Source: Coriobacteriales bacterium (GTDB lineage: Bacteria > Actinomycetota > Coriobacteriia > Coriobacteriales > JAEZZM01). From it: DNA of 17,724 bases. A program made the position numbers and the translations under genes. Location of the stretch: contig JASBYZ010000025.1 of the NCBI GenBank assembly GCA_029983705.1, positions 1 to 17,724 of the forward strand, given 5' to 3'. The notes beneath the pieces were generated by a model. That model ran no database searches and was not told the DNA's origin. It saw only the letters and a list, made by a program, of their open reading frames with translations. Each line of letters begins with the position of its first letter. Within the stretch, counting starts at the first letter, position 1. Below are positions 1 through 7,238 of this stretch, piece by piece.

Positions 1-639
1 AAAGCTTGTTTTAGGATCAAGCATCAACTTAACAAAGCGCTCACGCTGAGTTTCTTCACTAATGTGCAAGAAAAACTTAACGAGAAGGTATCCATCTGCA
101 ACGAGCTGATCTTCTATCGATCTAATCGAAGAAATATGCTCATAAATTCTATTTGATGCAAGCTGGTCAACATTTTTAGAATTAGCACTTGGCTTTTGAT
201 CTTTTGAAAGCGGACTTGACTTATCCATGTGTGCTGCCTCGCCAAGTTTGGTGAGATCTTTTAAGGTAAGGCGTGACTTATCGTAGACATCAACAATTGT
301 GCGAGCAGCTGCCTCATACCAGGCCTGGTCAAAAATGGTCATAGTCCCGTGCGCACCAATTCTTGACCAGAATCGAGACATAAAGGGAAGTCTATTCTCA
401 TAGCCAATTGGATCTTCAGTGGTATGAACCTTAAAGAGGCGCGGATCAAGGTCTACCACTAAGTCAGAGATGCGAGAACCCTTACCAGAAGAACTCCACC
501 CCTCAAGTACTATAACAACAGGGAGACCTTCTAAGCTGCATCTTTGCTGGAGCAAGACCAGTTTTTCTTGCAGCTCTTCTCGCCTTTGATGGTATTTTTC
601 TTTGTCCATTTTTTCTGGAAACTCTACTGCATCAAGCAC
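1..639 (-). CDS. PPK2-family polyphosphate kinase / polyphosphate:AMP phosphotransferase-like protein (N-terminal part, cut by window edge)
   Basis: Reading the minus strand from GTG at 639 gives 213 open codons running off the left edge, so only the N-terminal part is visible. A Walker A-like GWSSSGKG lies at about residues 47-54, after a charged N-terminal helix and the strand VVIVLEG. This is followed by DLDPRLFKV, the RFW motif (about 89-91) and IFDQAWY (about 102-108), the equivalent of the PPK2 lid/Walker B region. PPK2 enzymes move phosphate between polyphosphate and nucleotides (AMP, ADP or GDP). The N-terminal extension and Walker style suggest the two-domain Pap-like group, but the second domain is outside the window. 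FDQAWY departs from the common FDRSWY. GTG at 639 lies 7 bases after AGGA; TTG at 645 and ATG at 609 are alternatives. It follows the sanA-like gene by 53 bases, so co-transcription with polA is plausible. Confidence 0.85.
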   Translation of the reverse strand, partial: MLDAVEFPEKMDKEKYHQRREELQEKLVLLQQRCSLEGLPVVIVLEGWSSSGKGSRISDLVVDLDPRLFKVHTTEDPIGYENRLPFMSRFWSRIGAHGTMTIFDQAWYEAAARTIVDVYDKSRLTLKDLTKLGEAAHMDKSSPLSKDQKPSANSKNVDQLASNRIYEHISSIRSIEDQLVADGYLLVKFFLHISEETQRERFVKLMLDPKTSF

Positions 640-692
640 GAGCAAGTCCTTTCCCCTAAATGATACTGCTCAAGTAACCCTTTTATTGTATC

Positions 693-1358
693 CTAATCAT
701 CAGTTTGAGAGCCACTCCCACTGATATCTATTTTCTCGCCCAGATACTTTGGATGAGGCTTAGCCTTTGATTTAACAAAGTCTTTGGTGCGGGCAATGAG
801 CTCCCTAACATCGCGCATGCTCTGACCTTGATAAATTTGTCTGTCACAGATGACGCCAAAAGACTCTTGGCCAAGCTCATCAGAAATATAAAGGGTTCTA
901 TAGAGGTGATACTCCTGACTTACATAACAGGCGCGATTTACTCCAAAGATAGCCTTGGTTCTGTAGACCGTATCATAGGTAGAAAAACCCGCATGATCTT
1001 CAAAGATATCGTCTGGACGTATTCCCTTTTTAACTAAGTAGGCCTTCATATTACCCGTCTCATCATAGGCTTCTTGTCCATGATCACCAGAGCAGATGAT
1101 CTTTTTAGCAACCCCTTGCCTGTATAAATCGTAGGCACACTCAAGACGATCTTTAAGCATGAGAGATGGACGGCCATCCTCATGGACCTTAGCGCCTAAG
1201 ACAACGATTGCCTCAGCTGAAATATTTTTACTGTCATTTAAGGACAAGATTTTATCTTCAACGCTTCTTTGAAGGTGAATGTTAATTGAGCAAACTACTG
1301 CTATAAGTGTGACAAATAGAGCAATAATCCATACTGCAAGTGCGCCTGCACCTCTCAC
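693..1358 (-). CDS. SanA/YdcF-like DUF218 membrane protein
   Basis: A 221-residue protein with one N-terminal membrane segment (about residues 5-25, a leucine/valine/isoleucine-rich stretch), followed by a DUF218 (YdcF/SanA-type) domain. Visible family motifs are AIVVLGAKV at about 50-58, the KIICSGDHG strand, and DHAGFSTYDTVYR, which is typical of SanA proteins. SanA in enterobacteria affects envelope permeability and vancomycin exclusion; the biochemical activity of the family is unsettled. The domain probably faces outward. The start is a GTG at 1358, directly after the TAA of polA (1359-1361) with no intergenic base, so translation is probably coupled to polA. The C-terminal 20 residues are polar and look unstructured. 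The family call is firm; the substrate and physiological role are unknown. Confidence 0.85.
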   Translation of the reverse strand: MRGAGALAVWIIALFVTLIAVVCSINIHLQRSVEDKILSLNDSKNISAEAIVVLGAKVHEDGRPSLMLKDRLECAYDLYRQGVAKKIICSGDHGQEAYDETGNMKAYLVKKGIRPDDIFEDHAGFSTYDTVYRTKAIFGVNRACYVSQEYHLYRTLYISDELGQESFGVICDRQIYQGQSMRDVRELIARTKDFVKSKAKPHPKYLGEKIDISGSGSQTDD

Positions 1359-4007
1359 TTATTTTGCCTCCGCCCAGTTATCTGCACTTGAGATAGATAC
1401 CTCTAGAGGAACCTTTAACTCAACTGCGTTTTGCATCTCTTCTTTAACCATTAAGGCAAGTTTTTCTTGTTCATCTTTTGGACAATCAAAGTCAAGTTCG
1501 TCGTGTACCTGTACAATCATTTTAGCCTTATAGCCATCTTCAATAAGCCTCTTTTGGACATTGATCATGGCAATTTTAATAATGTCAGCCGCACTTCCCT
1601 GCATTGGGTGGTTCATAGCCGTTCTCTCACCAAAGTTTTTGGTAGCTCTGTTTTTAGAGAAGATATCTGGAAGGTGGCGTTTGCGCTTAAACATGGTATC
1701 TATCCAGCCATGTTCTATTGCAAACTCCACACATGAGTCAAGATACTCTCTTACCTTTGGATAGATTGAGAAATATCTGTCAATCATCTCTTGAGCCTCA
1801 TCATAGGCAATGCCCAGTGACTGAGAAAGTCCGTAGGCCTGCTGACCGTATACAATTCCAAAGTTAACAGCCTTAGCCTTTGAGCGCATCTCTGGACTTA
1901 CCACATCTACCGGTACATCAAATACCGCACTTGCCGTATTTGCGTGAAAGTCTCTGCCGTGTTTAAAGGCATTGATAAGGCCCTCATCGCCCGAAAGGTG
2001 TGCAAGCAATCTCAGCTCAATTTGAGAATAGTCTGCCGATAAAAATACGTTTCCCTCTTCTACTACAAAGGACTCTCTAATTTTTCTGCCAAGCTCAGTT
2101 CTTACCGGAATGTTTTGGAGGTTTGGATTAGAAGAGGATAGTCTGCCGGTAGCAGCCACAGTTTGGTTGTATGAGGTATGAACGCGCTTATCTTCTTTAA
2201 TAAGTTTTGGTAGGGCATCAATATAGGTGCTCTTTAACTTTGTGCGCTCGCGGTAATCAATAATCTTTTCTGCAATTTCTGAGTGGGCTTTAAGACCCTC
2301 AAGTACTGAAGCATCAGTTGAGTAGCCACTCTTAGTTTTCTTGGTGGCTGGAAGTCCCATCACCTCAAAGAGTATGTGGGAGAGCTGCTTTAGTGAGTCA
2401 ATGTTAAACTCCTCACCACTTATCTCATAAATCTCTTTTGCAAGCGCATCAATTTGTGCGCCCAGATCTTGGGAGTATACTTTAAGCTGCTCTAAGTCGA
2501 GTGCCATACCGTTTCTTTCAAGCTGCACGAGTACTGGCACAAGCTGAAGCTCGATTGTTCTATACAACTCATATGATTCATCATCTTTAAGCGCCTTAAG
2601 CATTGGCTCATACAGCGCATAAATTGCTGCTACCTCCAAAGTTTCTTGAGATATCTCTTTTGTGGCCTCAGGAAGTGTGAGAGAGAAGTAGCTGTTGAGC
2701 ATGTAGTCAAGGGTGTATGTAGAGCGAGAAGAATCAAGCAGATAGGCCGCTACAGAAAGGTCAAAGTAGTTTTCTGGCTTCATTTCTTGATAGCTTACAA
2801 GTGCCTCAGTCGCTGAGTCACTTGGAAGGACTTTTTCGAGAAGCTCTTTGAGGTCAAAGGCAAGAAAGTGAGCGCGCTTAACAATCTTTACGAGCGCTTC
2901 CTTAGCCTCATCGCCCTCAAATTTTGCTACTCCCTCATTTGATCCTATATAAAGCGTAAGGTTTGTACCAAATAAGCTATCCTGCTCATCACTTTTTGCA
3001 AGTACCGAGAAGGTCTTAGCAGTTGCCATATGCTTATCTAAAAACTCTAAAGCTTCAGAGCCCTCAAATTGTGGGGTGGTAATAAAGTTTGCAAGTGCCT
3101 TTTGCTTTAAGTCTTTAGCAGCATCTCCCTGAACTAAATTGAGGTAGCGCTGGGTTTGGCTGTTAAAGCCCAGTGCACTAAAGGCTTCACGCATGGTATC
3201 TGGATCAAAGTTTGGAAACTTTGAGTCTACAAAGTCAAGCTCAATTGGGGCGTTAGTTAAAATGGTTGCCACCTGTTTAGAAACACGGGCGTCCTCCATA
3301 TGAATTCTTAAATTCTCGCCCATCTTGCCCTTGACCTCATCGGCATGGTCTAAGAGATTTTCTAGGGTGTGGTACTCACTTAAGAGCTGAGAAGCTTTTT
3401 TCTCGCCAATACCTGGAACTCCTGGAATGTTATCTGAGCTATCTCCCTTAAGTCCGTAAAAATCAGGAATTCTATCAGGACCTAAGCCGTAGAGTTCCTC
3501 TACCGCTTGAGGGGTAATTCTTCTAATGTCAGACATGCCTTTTTTGTTTGCAATGATAGTTACCTTATCGGTAGCAAGCTGGTAGGCATCCCTATCTCCA
3601 GTAACCAGTAGCATCTCATAGCCAGCTTCTTCACCCTGGCGCGCTAAGGTTCCTAAGATATCGTCTCCCTCCCAGCCTTCAAGTTCAACAATAGGAATTG
3701 CAAGAGACTCCAAAATACTATGGATCATAGGAAACTGAACACGTAGCTCATCGTCCATTCTTGGACGCTGAGCCTTATAGCGCTCAAGCATATCAATTCT
3801 AAATTGCGGCTTTCCCTTATCAAAGGCACAGATTATGCCATCTGGCTCAAAGTCAGTTATCAGCTTATGCAGCATTGAGATAAATCCTGAAACCGCATTA
3901 GTAGGTTTACCCTCAGGAGAAACGAGTGTAGGAGGCATTGAGTGATAGGCTCGGTGCATCAAAGAGTTTCCATCAATTACTGCAATAGTTTTTACATCAC
4001 GTGCCAT
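1359..4007 (-). CDS. polA: DNA polymerase I
   Basis: Full-length family A polymerase, 882 residues, used in Okazaki fragment maturation and repair. The 5' nuclease domain (about 1-290) has DGNSLMHRA with Asp12, GWEGDDILGTLA (111-122), TGDRDAYQL (136-144) and GDSSDNIPGVPGIGEKKA (188-205). The polymerase domain has motif A (DYSQIELR, from Asp659), the O-helix motif B RSKAKAVNFGIVYG (708-721, with Phe716) and motif C VHDE (834-837). The middle, 3'-5' exonuclease-like domain (about 300-470) lacks the Asp-x-Glu of ExoI, so proofreading is probably absent, as in Taq and Bacillus Pol I. The ATG at 4007 follows GGAGG at a rather long 13-base spacing. The sanA-like gene follows immediately downstream. 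A strong terminator hairpin sits just upstream of the Shine-Dalgarno sequence, so where polA transcription starts is unclear. Confidence 0.98.
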   Translation of the reverse strand: MARDVKTIAVIDGNSLMHRAYHSMPPTLVSPEGKPTNAVSGFISMLHKLITDFEPDGIICAFDKGKPQFRIDMLERYKAQRPRMDDELRVQFPMIHSILESLAIPIVELEGWEGDDILGTLARQGEEAGYEMLLVTGDRDAYQLATDKVTIIANKKGMSDIRRITPQAVEELYGLGPDRIPDFYGLKGDSSDNIPGVPGIGEKKASQLLSEYHTLENLLDHADEVKGKMGENLRIHMEDARVSKQVATILTNAPIELDFVDSKFPNFDPDTMREAFSALGFNSQTQRYLNLVQGDAAKDLKQKALANFITTPQFEGSEALEFLDKHMATAKTFSVLAKSDEQDSLFGTNLTLYIGSNEGVAKFEGDEAKEALVKIVKRAHFLAFDLKELLEKVLPSDSATEALVSYQEMKPENYFDLSVAAYLLDSSRSTYTLDYMLNSYFSLTLPEATKEISQETLEVAAIYALYEPMLKALKDDESYELYRTIELQLVPVLVQLERNGMALDLEQLKVYSQDLGAQIDALAKEIYEISGEEFNIDSLKQLSHILFEVMGLPATKKTKSGYSTDASVLEGLKAHSEIAEKIIDYRERTKLKSTYIDALPKLIKEDKRVHTSYNQTVAATGRLSSSNPNLQNIPVRTELGRKIRESFVVEEGNVFLSADYSQIELRLLAHLSGDEGLINAFKHGRDFHANTASAVFDVPVDVVSPEMRSKAKAVNFGIVYGQQAYGLSQSLGIAYDEAQEMIDRYFSIYPKVREYLDSCVEFAIEHGWIDTMFKRKRHLPDIFSKNRATKNFGERTAMNHPMQGSAADIIKIAMINVQKRLIEDGYKAKMIVQVHDELDFDCPKDEQEKLALMVKEEMQNAVELKVPLEVSISSADNWAEAK

Positions 4008-4033
4008 ATCGCTAACCTACCTCCAAAACAAAA

Positions 4034-4075
4034 AAGCTTAAGTACACCTAAAATTTTCTCGGCGTACTTAAGCTT
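4034..4075 (-). terminator. Rho-independent terminator of glnA
   Basis: On the minus strand the arm AAGCTTAAGTACGCC (4075-4061) pairs with GGTGTACTTAAGCTT (4048-4034): 15 base pairs with one G-U wobble and a 12-base AT-rich loop. A T-rich tract follows (complement of 4022-4033). It lies 35 bases after the glnA stop and only 26 bases before the polA start. On the plus strand the G-U becomes an A-C mismatch and there is no T-run, so it acts in the minus direction. Confidence 0.9.
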
Positions 4076-4109
4076 ACTAAACTTTATACCTTATTTTAAG
4101 TGAGCTTTT

Positions 4110-5450
4110 TTAAAGCAATGGAAGATATCGCTTAAGCTCCCATTGAGTTACGCTTGACCTATATTCTGCCCATTCTGCGCGTTTATTTTTAATAAAGTAC
4201 TCATGAATATGGTCTCCAAGAGTTTCACGCATAAGCTCTGACTTTTCAAACTTATCAACTGCGCGAGAAAGGTCTCCCGGTAAGGTTTCAATACCCGCCT
4301 CTTTAAGCTGGGCATCGGTGTAGGTAAATACATCATCGCTTACCTCTTTAGGAAGCTCGAGCTTATCTTCTACACCCTTAAGTCCTGCTGCAAGCATTAC
4401 CGCAAATACAAGATAGGGGTTACATGCAGGATCTGGATTTCTCATCTCAACGCGTGTAGCCTTGCCCTTGCCAGGCTTATAGAGAGGAATTCTTACTAAA
4501 GCTGAGCGGTTTCTACGTGCCCAGGTAATATAGACTGGTGCCTCATAGCCGGTTACCAGACGCTTATATGAATTAACGTACTGGTTGGTTACTGCACAAA
4601 ACTCAGGTGCATATTTTAAAAGACCTGCAATGTAGTGCTGTGCAAAGTCAGATAAGAAATAGCCCTTCTCATCTTCTTTATCAAAGAAGATGTTATTTCC
4701 GTCCTTATCAAAGAGAGACTGGTTAACATGCATACCGTTACCTGCCTCATCTTGGATCGGCTTTGGCATAAATGATGCGTAAGCTCCATACGCGTTTGCA
4801 ATATCTTTAACAATCAAGCGATACATCATAACGGTATCTGCCATGTGAAGTGCATCTTTGTATCTTAAGTCAATTTCGTGCTGAGAATTACCACACTCAT
4901 GCTGTGAGTACTCAACCGTAATTCCAGCTTCCTGAAGTGCAAGAACAGTAGCACGTCTGATATCTGTTGCCTTATTCATTGGCGTCATATCAAAGTAGCC
5001 ACCGTTTTCAATTGGAGTTGGATCTTTTTCATTTTCAAAGTAGAAAAACTCAAGCTCAGGACCAATATTAAAGGTATAGCCCATCTCGTCAGCCTTCTTG
5101 AGTACACGCTTAAGTGCTTGGCGAGGATCTCCTGCATAGGGAGTGCCATCTGGGTTTACCACGTCACAAAACATAGAAGCGGCCTTTTTACCATTAGAAA
5201 GACCAGGAAGGATTGTTAAGGTTGTTGGATCTGGATACGCCACCATGTCTGATTCTTCAATGCGGGCAAAACCTTGAATTGATGATCCATCAAAACCCAT
5301 ACCTTCATCAAAAGCTGCATCAATTTGATCTCGGGTGAGTTCAAATGCCTTTAAATTACCTAATACGTCAGTAAAAAGAAATCGAACAAAGTGAACATCA
5401 TGCTCTTCTAGAGCCTTGAGTGCGGATTCTTTATCGTGAACACCTAACAT
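4110..5450 (-). CDS. glnA: Type I (GSI-alpha-like) glutamine synthetase
   Basis: A 446-residue glutamine synthetase that makes glutamine from glutamate, ammonia and ATP, presumably as a dodecamer in the cytoplasm. Visible motifs are DGSSIQGF (54-61), the metal-ligand pair in PELEFF (Glu132, Glu134), HECGNSQHE (184-192), NGMHVNQSLF with His241, the NRSALVRIP active-site strand (about 314-322) and RVEMRNPDP (333-341). The length and lack of the NLYxLP adenylylation motif point to the GSI-alpha type, which is regulated by feedback and protein partners, not by adenylylation. RIEESDM (63-69) matches the region holding the feedback-inhibition arginine in Bacillus GlnA. The start ATG follows AGAAGGGA by 5 bases. 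It is monocistronic by appearance, with its own promoter (5498-5527) and a strong terminator. Confidence 0.98.
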   Translation of the reverse strand: MLGVHDKESALKALEEHDVHFVRFLFTDVLGNLKAFELTRDQIDAAFDEGMGFDGSSIQGFARIEESDMVAYPDPTTLTILPGLSNGKKAASMFCDVVNPDGTPYAGDPRQALKRVLKKADEMGYTFNIGPELEFFYFENEKDPTPIENGGYFDMTPMNKATDIRRATVLALQEAGITVEYSQHECGNSQHEIDLRYKDALHMADTVMMYRLIVKDIANAYGAYASFMPKPIQDEAGNGMHVNQSLFDKDGNNIFFDKEDEKGYFLSDFAQHYIAGLLKYAPEFCAVTNQYVNSYKRLVTGYEAPVYITWARRNRSALVRIPLYKPGKGKATRVEMRNPDPACNPYLVFAVMLAAGLKGVEDKLELPKEVSDDVFTYTDAQLKEAGIETLPGDLSRAVDKFEKSELMRETLGDHIHEYFIKNKRAEWAEYRSSVTQWELKRYLPLL

Positions 5451-5470
5451 TTAAGTCCCTTCTAAATGGT

Positions 5471-5482
5471 CTTAAGCTTAAG
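5471..5482. repeat. 12-base perfect palindrome in the glnA leader
   Basis: CTTAAGCTTAAG is a perfect palindrome between the predicted glnA transcription start and the glnA start codon. A related string (AAGCTTAAGTAC) forms the arm of the glnA terminator. Its position would suit an operator or a leader hairpin, but no known nitrogen-regulator consensus is recognisable. Confidence 0.4.
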
Positions 5483-5497
5483 TTCTAATAAATAATC

Positions 5498-5527
5498 ATT
5501 ATACTAAGTAGGTAAAGGGCCACTCAA
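5498..5527 (-). promoter_or_regulatory. Predicted sigma-70-type promoter of glnA
   Basis: On the minus strand TTGAGT (5527-5522) is followed by an 18-base spacer and a perfect TATAAT (5503-5498), about 48 bases upstream of the glnA ATG. The -10 matches 6/6 and the -35 matches 4/6. Confidence 0.65.
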
Positions 5528-5547
5528 TAAAAAATTTTTAATCGTCT

Positions 5548-5553
5548 TATAAT
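5548..5553 (+). promoter_or_regulatory. Candidate -10 element for mtnA
   Basis: TATAAT on the plus strand, 52 bases before the mtnA GTG. No convincing -35 lies 16-18 bases upstream, because that stretch is A/T-rich and overlaps the glnA -35. The call therefore rests on the -10 match and the position alone. Confidence 0.35.
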
Positions 5554-5605
5554 CATCACGAGTGGTAAATAATATGTAAAAGCCCACCTAAGGAGTGTAT
5601 GACTT

Positions 5606-6670
5606 GTGGATGCAGCCAAAGAAAGCCTTGCACTGAGCGCTGATGGCCTCGCAGTTGAGATTATCGATCAAACAAAGCTGCCGCGTAAGCTTGAAGTGAT
5701 TAGGCTCAGTGAACCCACTGAGTTTTTTGAGGCAATTCACAAGTTAAAGGTTAGAGGTGCCCCAGCTATTGGGGTGTGTGCGGCGCTTGCGATAAGTGTC
5801 TTTGCAAAGCGTGCGCTCAAAAAAGATCCAGCTATATCATCTCTTACACTTGCAAACTACCTTACAGAGCAGGCTTTATACCTTGAAAGCTCACGTCCTA
5901 CCGCAGTAAATCTTGACTGGGCCCTCTCGCAAATGCTTGACTGCATAAAGACTGCATCTCACTTAAGCGCGCCTAAACTTCAAGAGACACTCCAAAGGCG
6001 TGCACTAGAAATTTATGAAGATGACATCTCACGCTGCAGAAAAATTGCTGAGGCAGGCTTTCCTCTTATCAAAGAAAGCATGGGCATTCTTACCCACTGT
6101 AATGCAGGACGCCTTGCCACAGTTAAATACGGTACAGCGCTTGCGCCAATATATCTTGCACATGAAAGAGGCATTTCCCTTAAAGTTTATGCCGATGAAA
6201 CCCGCCCCCTCCTCCAAGGAGCGCGCCTTACTGCCTTTGAACTTACTCAGGCTGGTATAGACACAATGGTGCTCTGCGACTCTATGTCATCTATTTTGAT
6301 GAGTGAAGGCAACATCGACATGGTAATTGTTGGCGCTGACCGCATAGCTGCAAATGGGGATAGCGCAAATAAGGTGGGAAGCTCAAACCTTGCAATTGTA
6401 GCTAACTACTATAAGGTGCCCTTTTATGTAGCTGCTCCAGCATCAACAATAGATTTAAGCGCACGCTCAGGTAAAGAGATTCCTATAGAGATGCGAGATC
6501 AAGAAGAAGTGCGCTCTATGTGGTATAAAGAGCCTATGATATACACGAGGGCTCAGATTTTTAACCCCGCCTTTGATGTGATTGATGCCTCCTTAATCAC
6601 CGGCTTTATCTTAGACTCAGGACTTATTACTCAAGATTTTAAAGAAGGCCTTGCCCATGCAAAAAGATAG
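5606..6670 (+). CDS. mtnA: S-methyl-5-thioribose-1-phosphate isomerase (MtnA, eIF2B-like)
   Basis: A 354-residue protein of the usual MtnA length. MtnA isomerises 5-methylthioribose-1-phosphate (and in some organisms 5-deoxyribose-1-phosphate) to the ribulose-1-phosphate. Motifs in order are RGAPAIG (50-56), ILTHCNAGRLATVKYG with the catalytic Cys165, VYADETRPLLQGARLTAFEL (about 194-213), VGADRIAANGD with catalytic Asp245, and KEIPIEMR near 290. These separate it from the eIF2B regulatory subunits of the same fold. The start is GTG at 5606, 10 bases after AAGGAG; the ATG at 5599 is out of frame. Its end overlaps the next gene by 14 bases, so the two are a translationally coupled pair. The rest of the classical methionine salvage pathway is not nearby. 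Confidence 0.95.
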   Translation: MDAAKESLALSADGLAVEIIDQTKLPRKLEVIRLSEPTEFFEAIHKLKVRGAPAIGVCAALAISVFAKRALKKDPAISSLTLANYLTEQALYLESSRPTAVNLDWALSQMLDCIKTASHLSAPKLQETLQRRALEIYEDDISRCRKIAEAGFPLIKESMGILTHCNAGRLATVKYGTALAPIYLAHERGISLKVYADETRPLLQGARLTAFELTQAGIDTMVLCDSMSSILMSEGNIDMVIVGADRIAANGDSANKVGSSNLAIVANYYKVPFYVAAPASTIDLSARSGKEIPIEMRDQEEVRSMWYKEPMIYTRAQIFNPAFDVIDASLITGFILDSGLITQDFKEGLAHAKR

Positions 6671-7238
6671 TGCTCAAGAAAAAATTTGTGAACTTGGCAA
6701 AAGACTTGCTCAAGAAAGGCTGGTTGCAGGACATGACGGCAATATTTCTATCCGCCTTGAAAGTGGCACTATTGCAATAAGTCCTACCATGAAAAATAAG
6801 AGTGAGATGAAGCCAGAAGACATTGTCTTTTTAGAGCTTGACGGCAAACAAGTTGGGGGTAAACTCAAAGCTTCTTCAGAGGCAAGCCTTCACTTAGAAA
6901 TTTATAAGGCACGCCCTGCAATTAACTGCGTAATACATGCTCACCCAGTATATGCCACTGCCTTCGCAGCTGCGGGAAAAGAAATCTCCAGTGATTTTTT
7001 GGACGAGGCGATCATGTTTCCAGGAAAAACTCCCCTTATTCCCTTTAGTCCTGCGGGAAGTTTAGAACTTGCTCAAAAGGCAGCATCTTTAAGTAAAGGC
7101 TATAACTCCTGCCTTCTAGAAAAGCATGGGGCCGTAAGTTTTTCAGACGACCCCGATACTGCCTTTTATCTCATGCAAAAAATTGAGCAGCAAGCTCAGA
7201 TCTACTACCTATTCTTGAATATCACGCACAAAGCTTGA
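6657..7238 (+). CDS. Class II aldolase/adducin family protein, likely 5-(methylthio)ribulose-1-phosphate (or 5-deoxyribulose-1-phosphate) aldolase; MtnB dehydratase is the alternative
   Basis: A 193-residue class II aldolase. Zinc ligands are visible as HAHP (His94, His96) and EKHGAV (His157), with the likely catalytic acid Glu75 in SSEAS. The spacing is nearly identical to fuculose-1-phosphate aldolase (Glu73, His92, His94, His155). GHDGNIS near 25-31 is the phosphate-binding turn. Overlap with mtnA implies that it acts on the MtnA product. Because mtnC, mtnD, mtnW and mtnX homologues are absent here, cleavage to DHAP plus an aldehyde (the DHAP shunt) is more likely than MtnB-type dehydration; this is inferred from context. 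ATG at 6657 is preferred over TTG at 6651 because AGAAGG lies 8 bases before the ATG. Its last 30 bases overlap the opposite-strand M20 gene. Confidence 0.85.
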   Translation: MQKDSAQEKICELGKRLAQERLVAGHDGNISIRLESGTIAISPTMKNKSEMKPEDIVFLELDGKQVGGKLKASSEASLHLEIYKARPAINCVIHAHPVYATAFAAAGKEISSDFLDEAIMFPGKTPLIPFSPAGSLELAQKAASLSKGYNSCLLEKHGAVSFSDDPDTAFYLMQKIEQQAQIYYLFLNITHKA

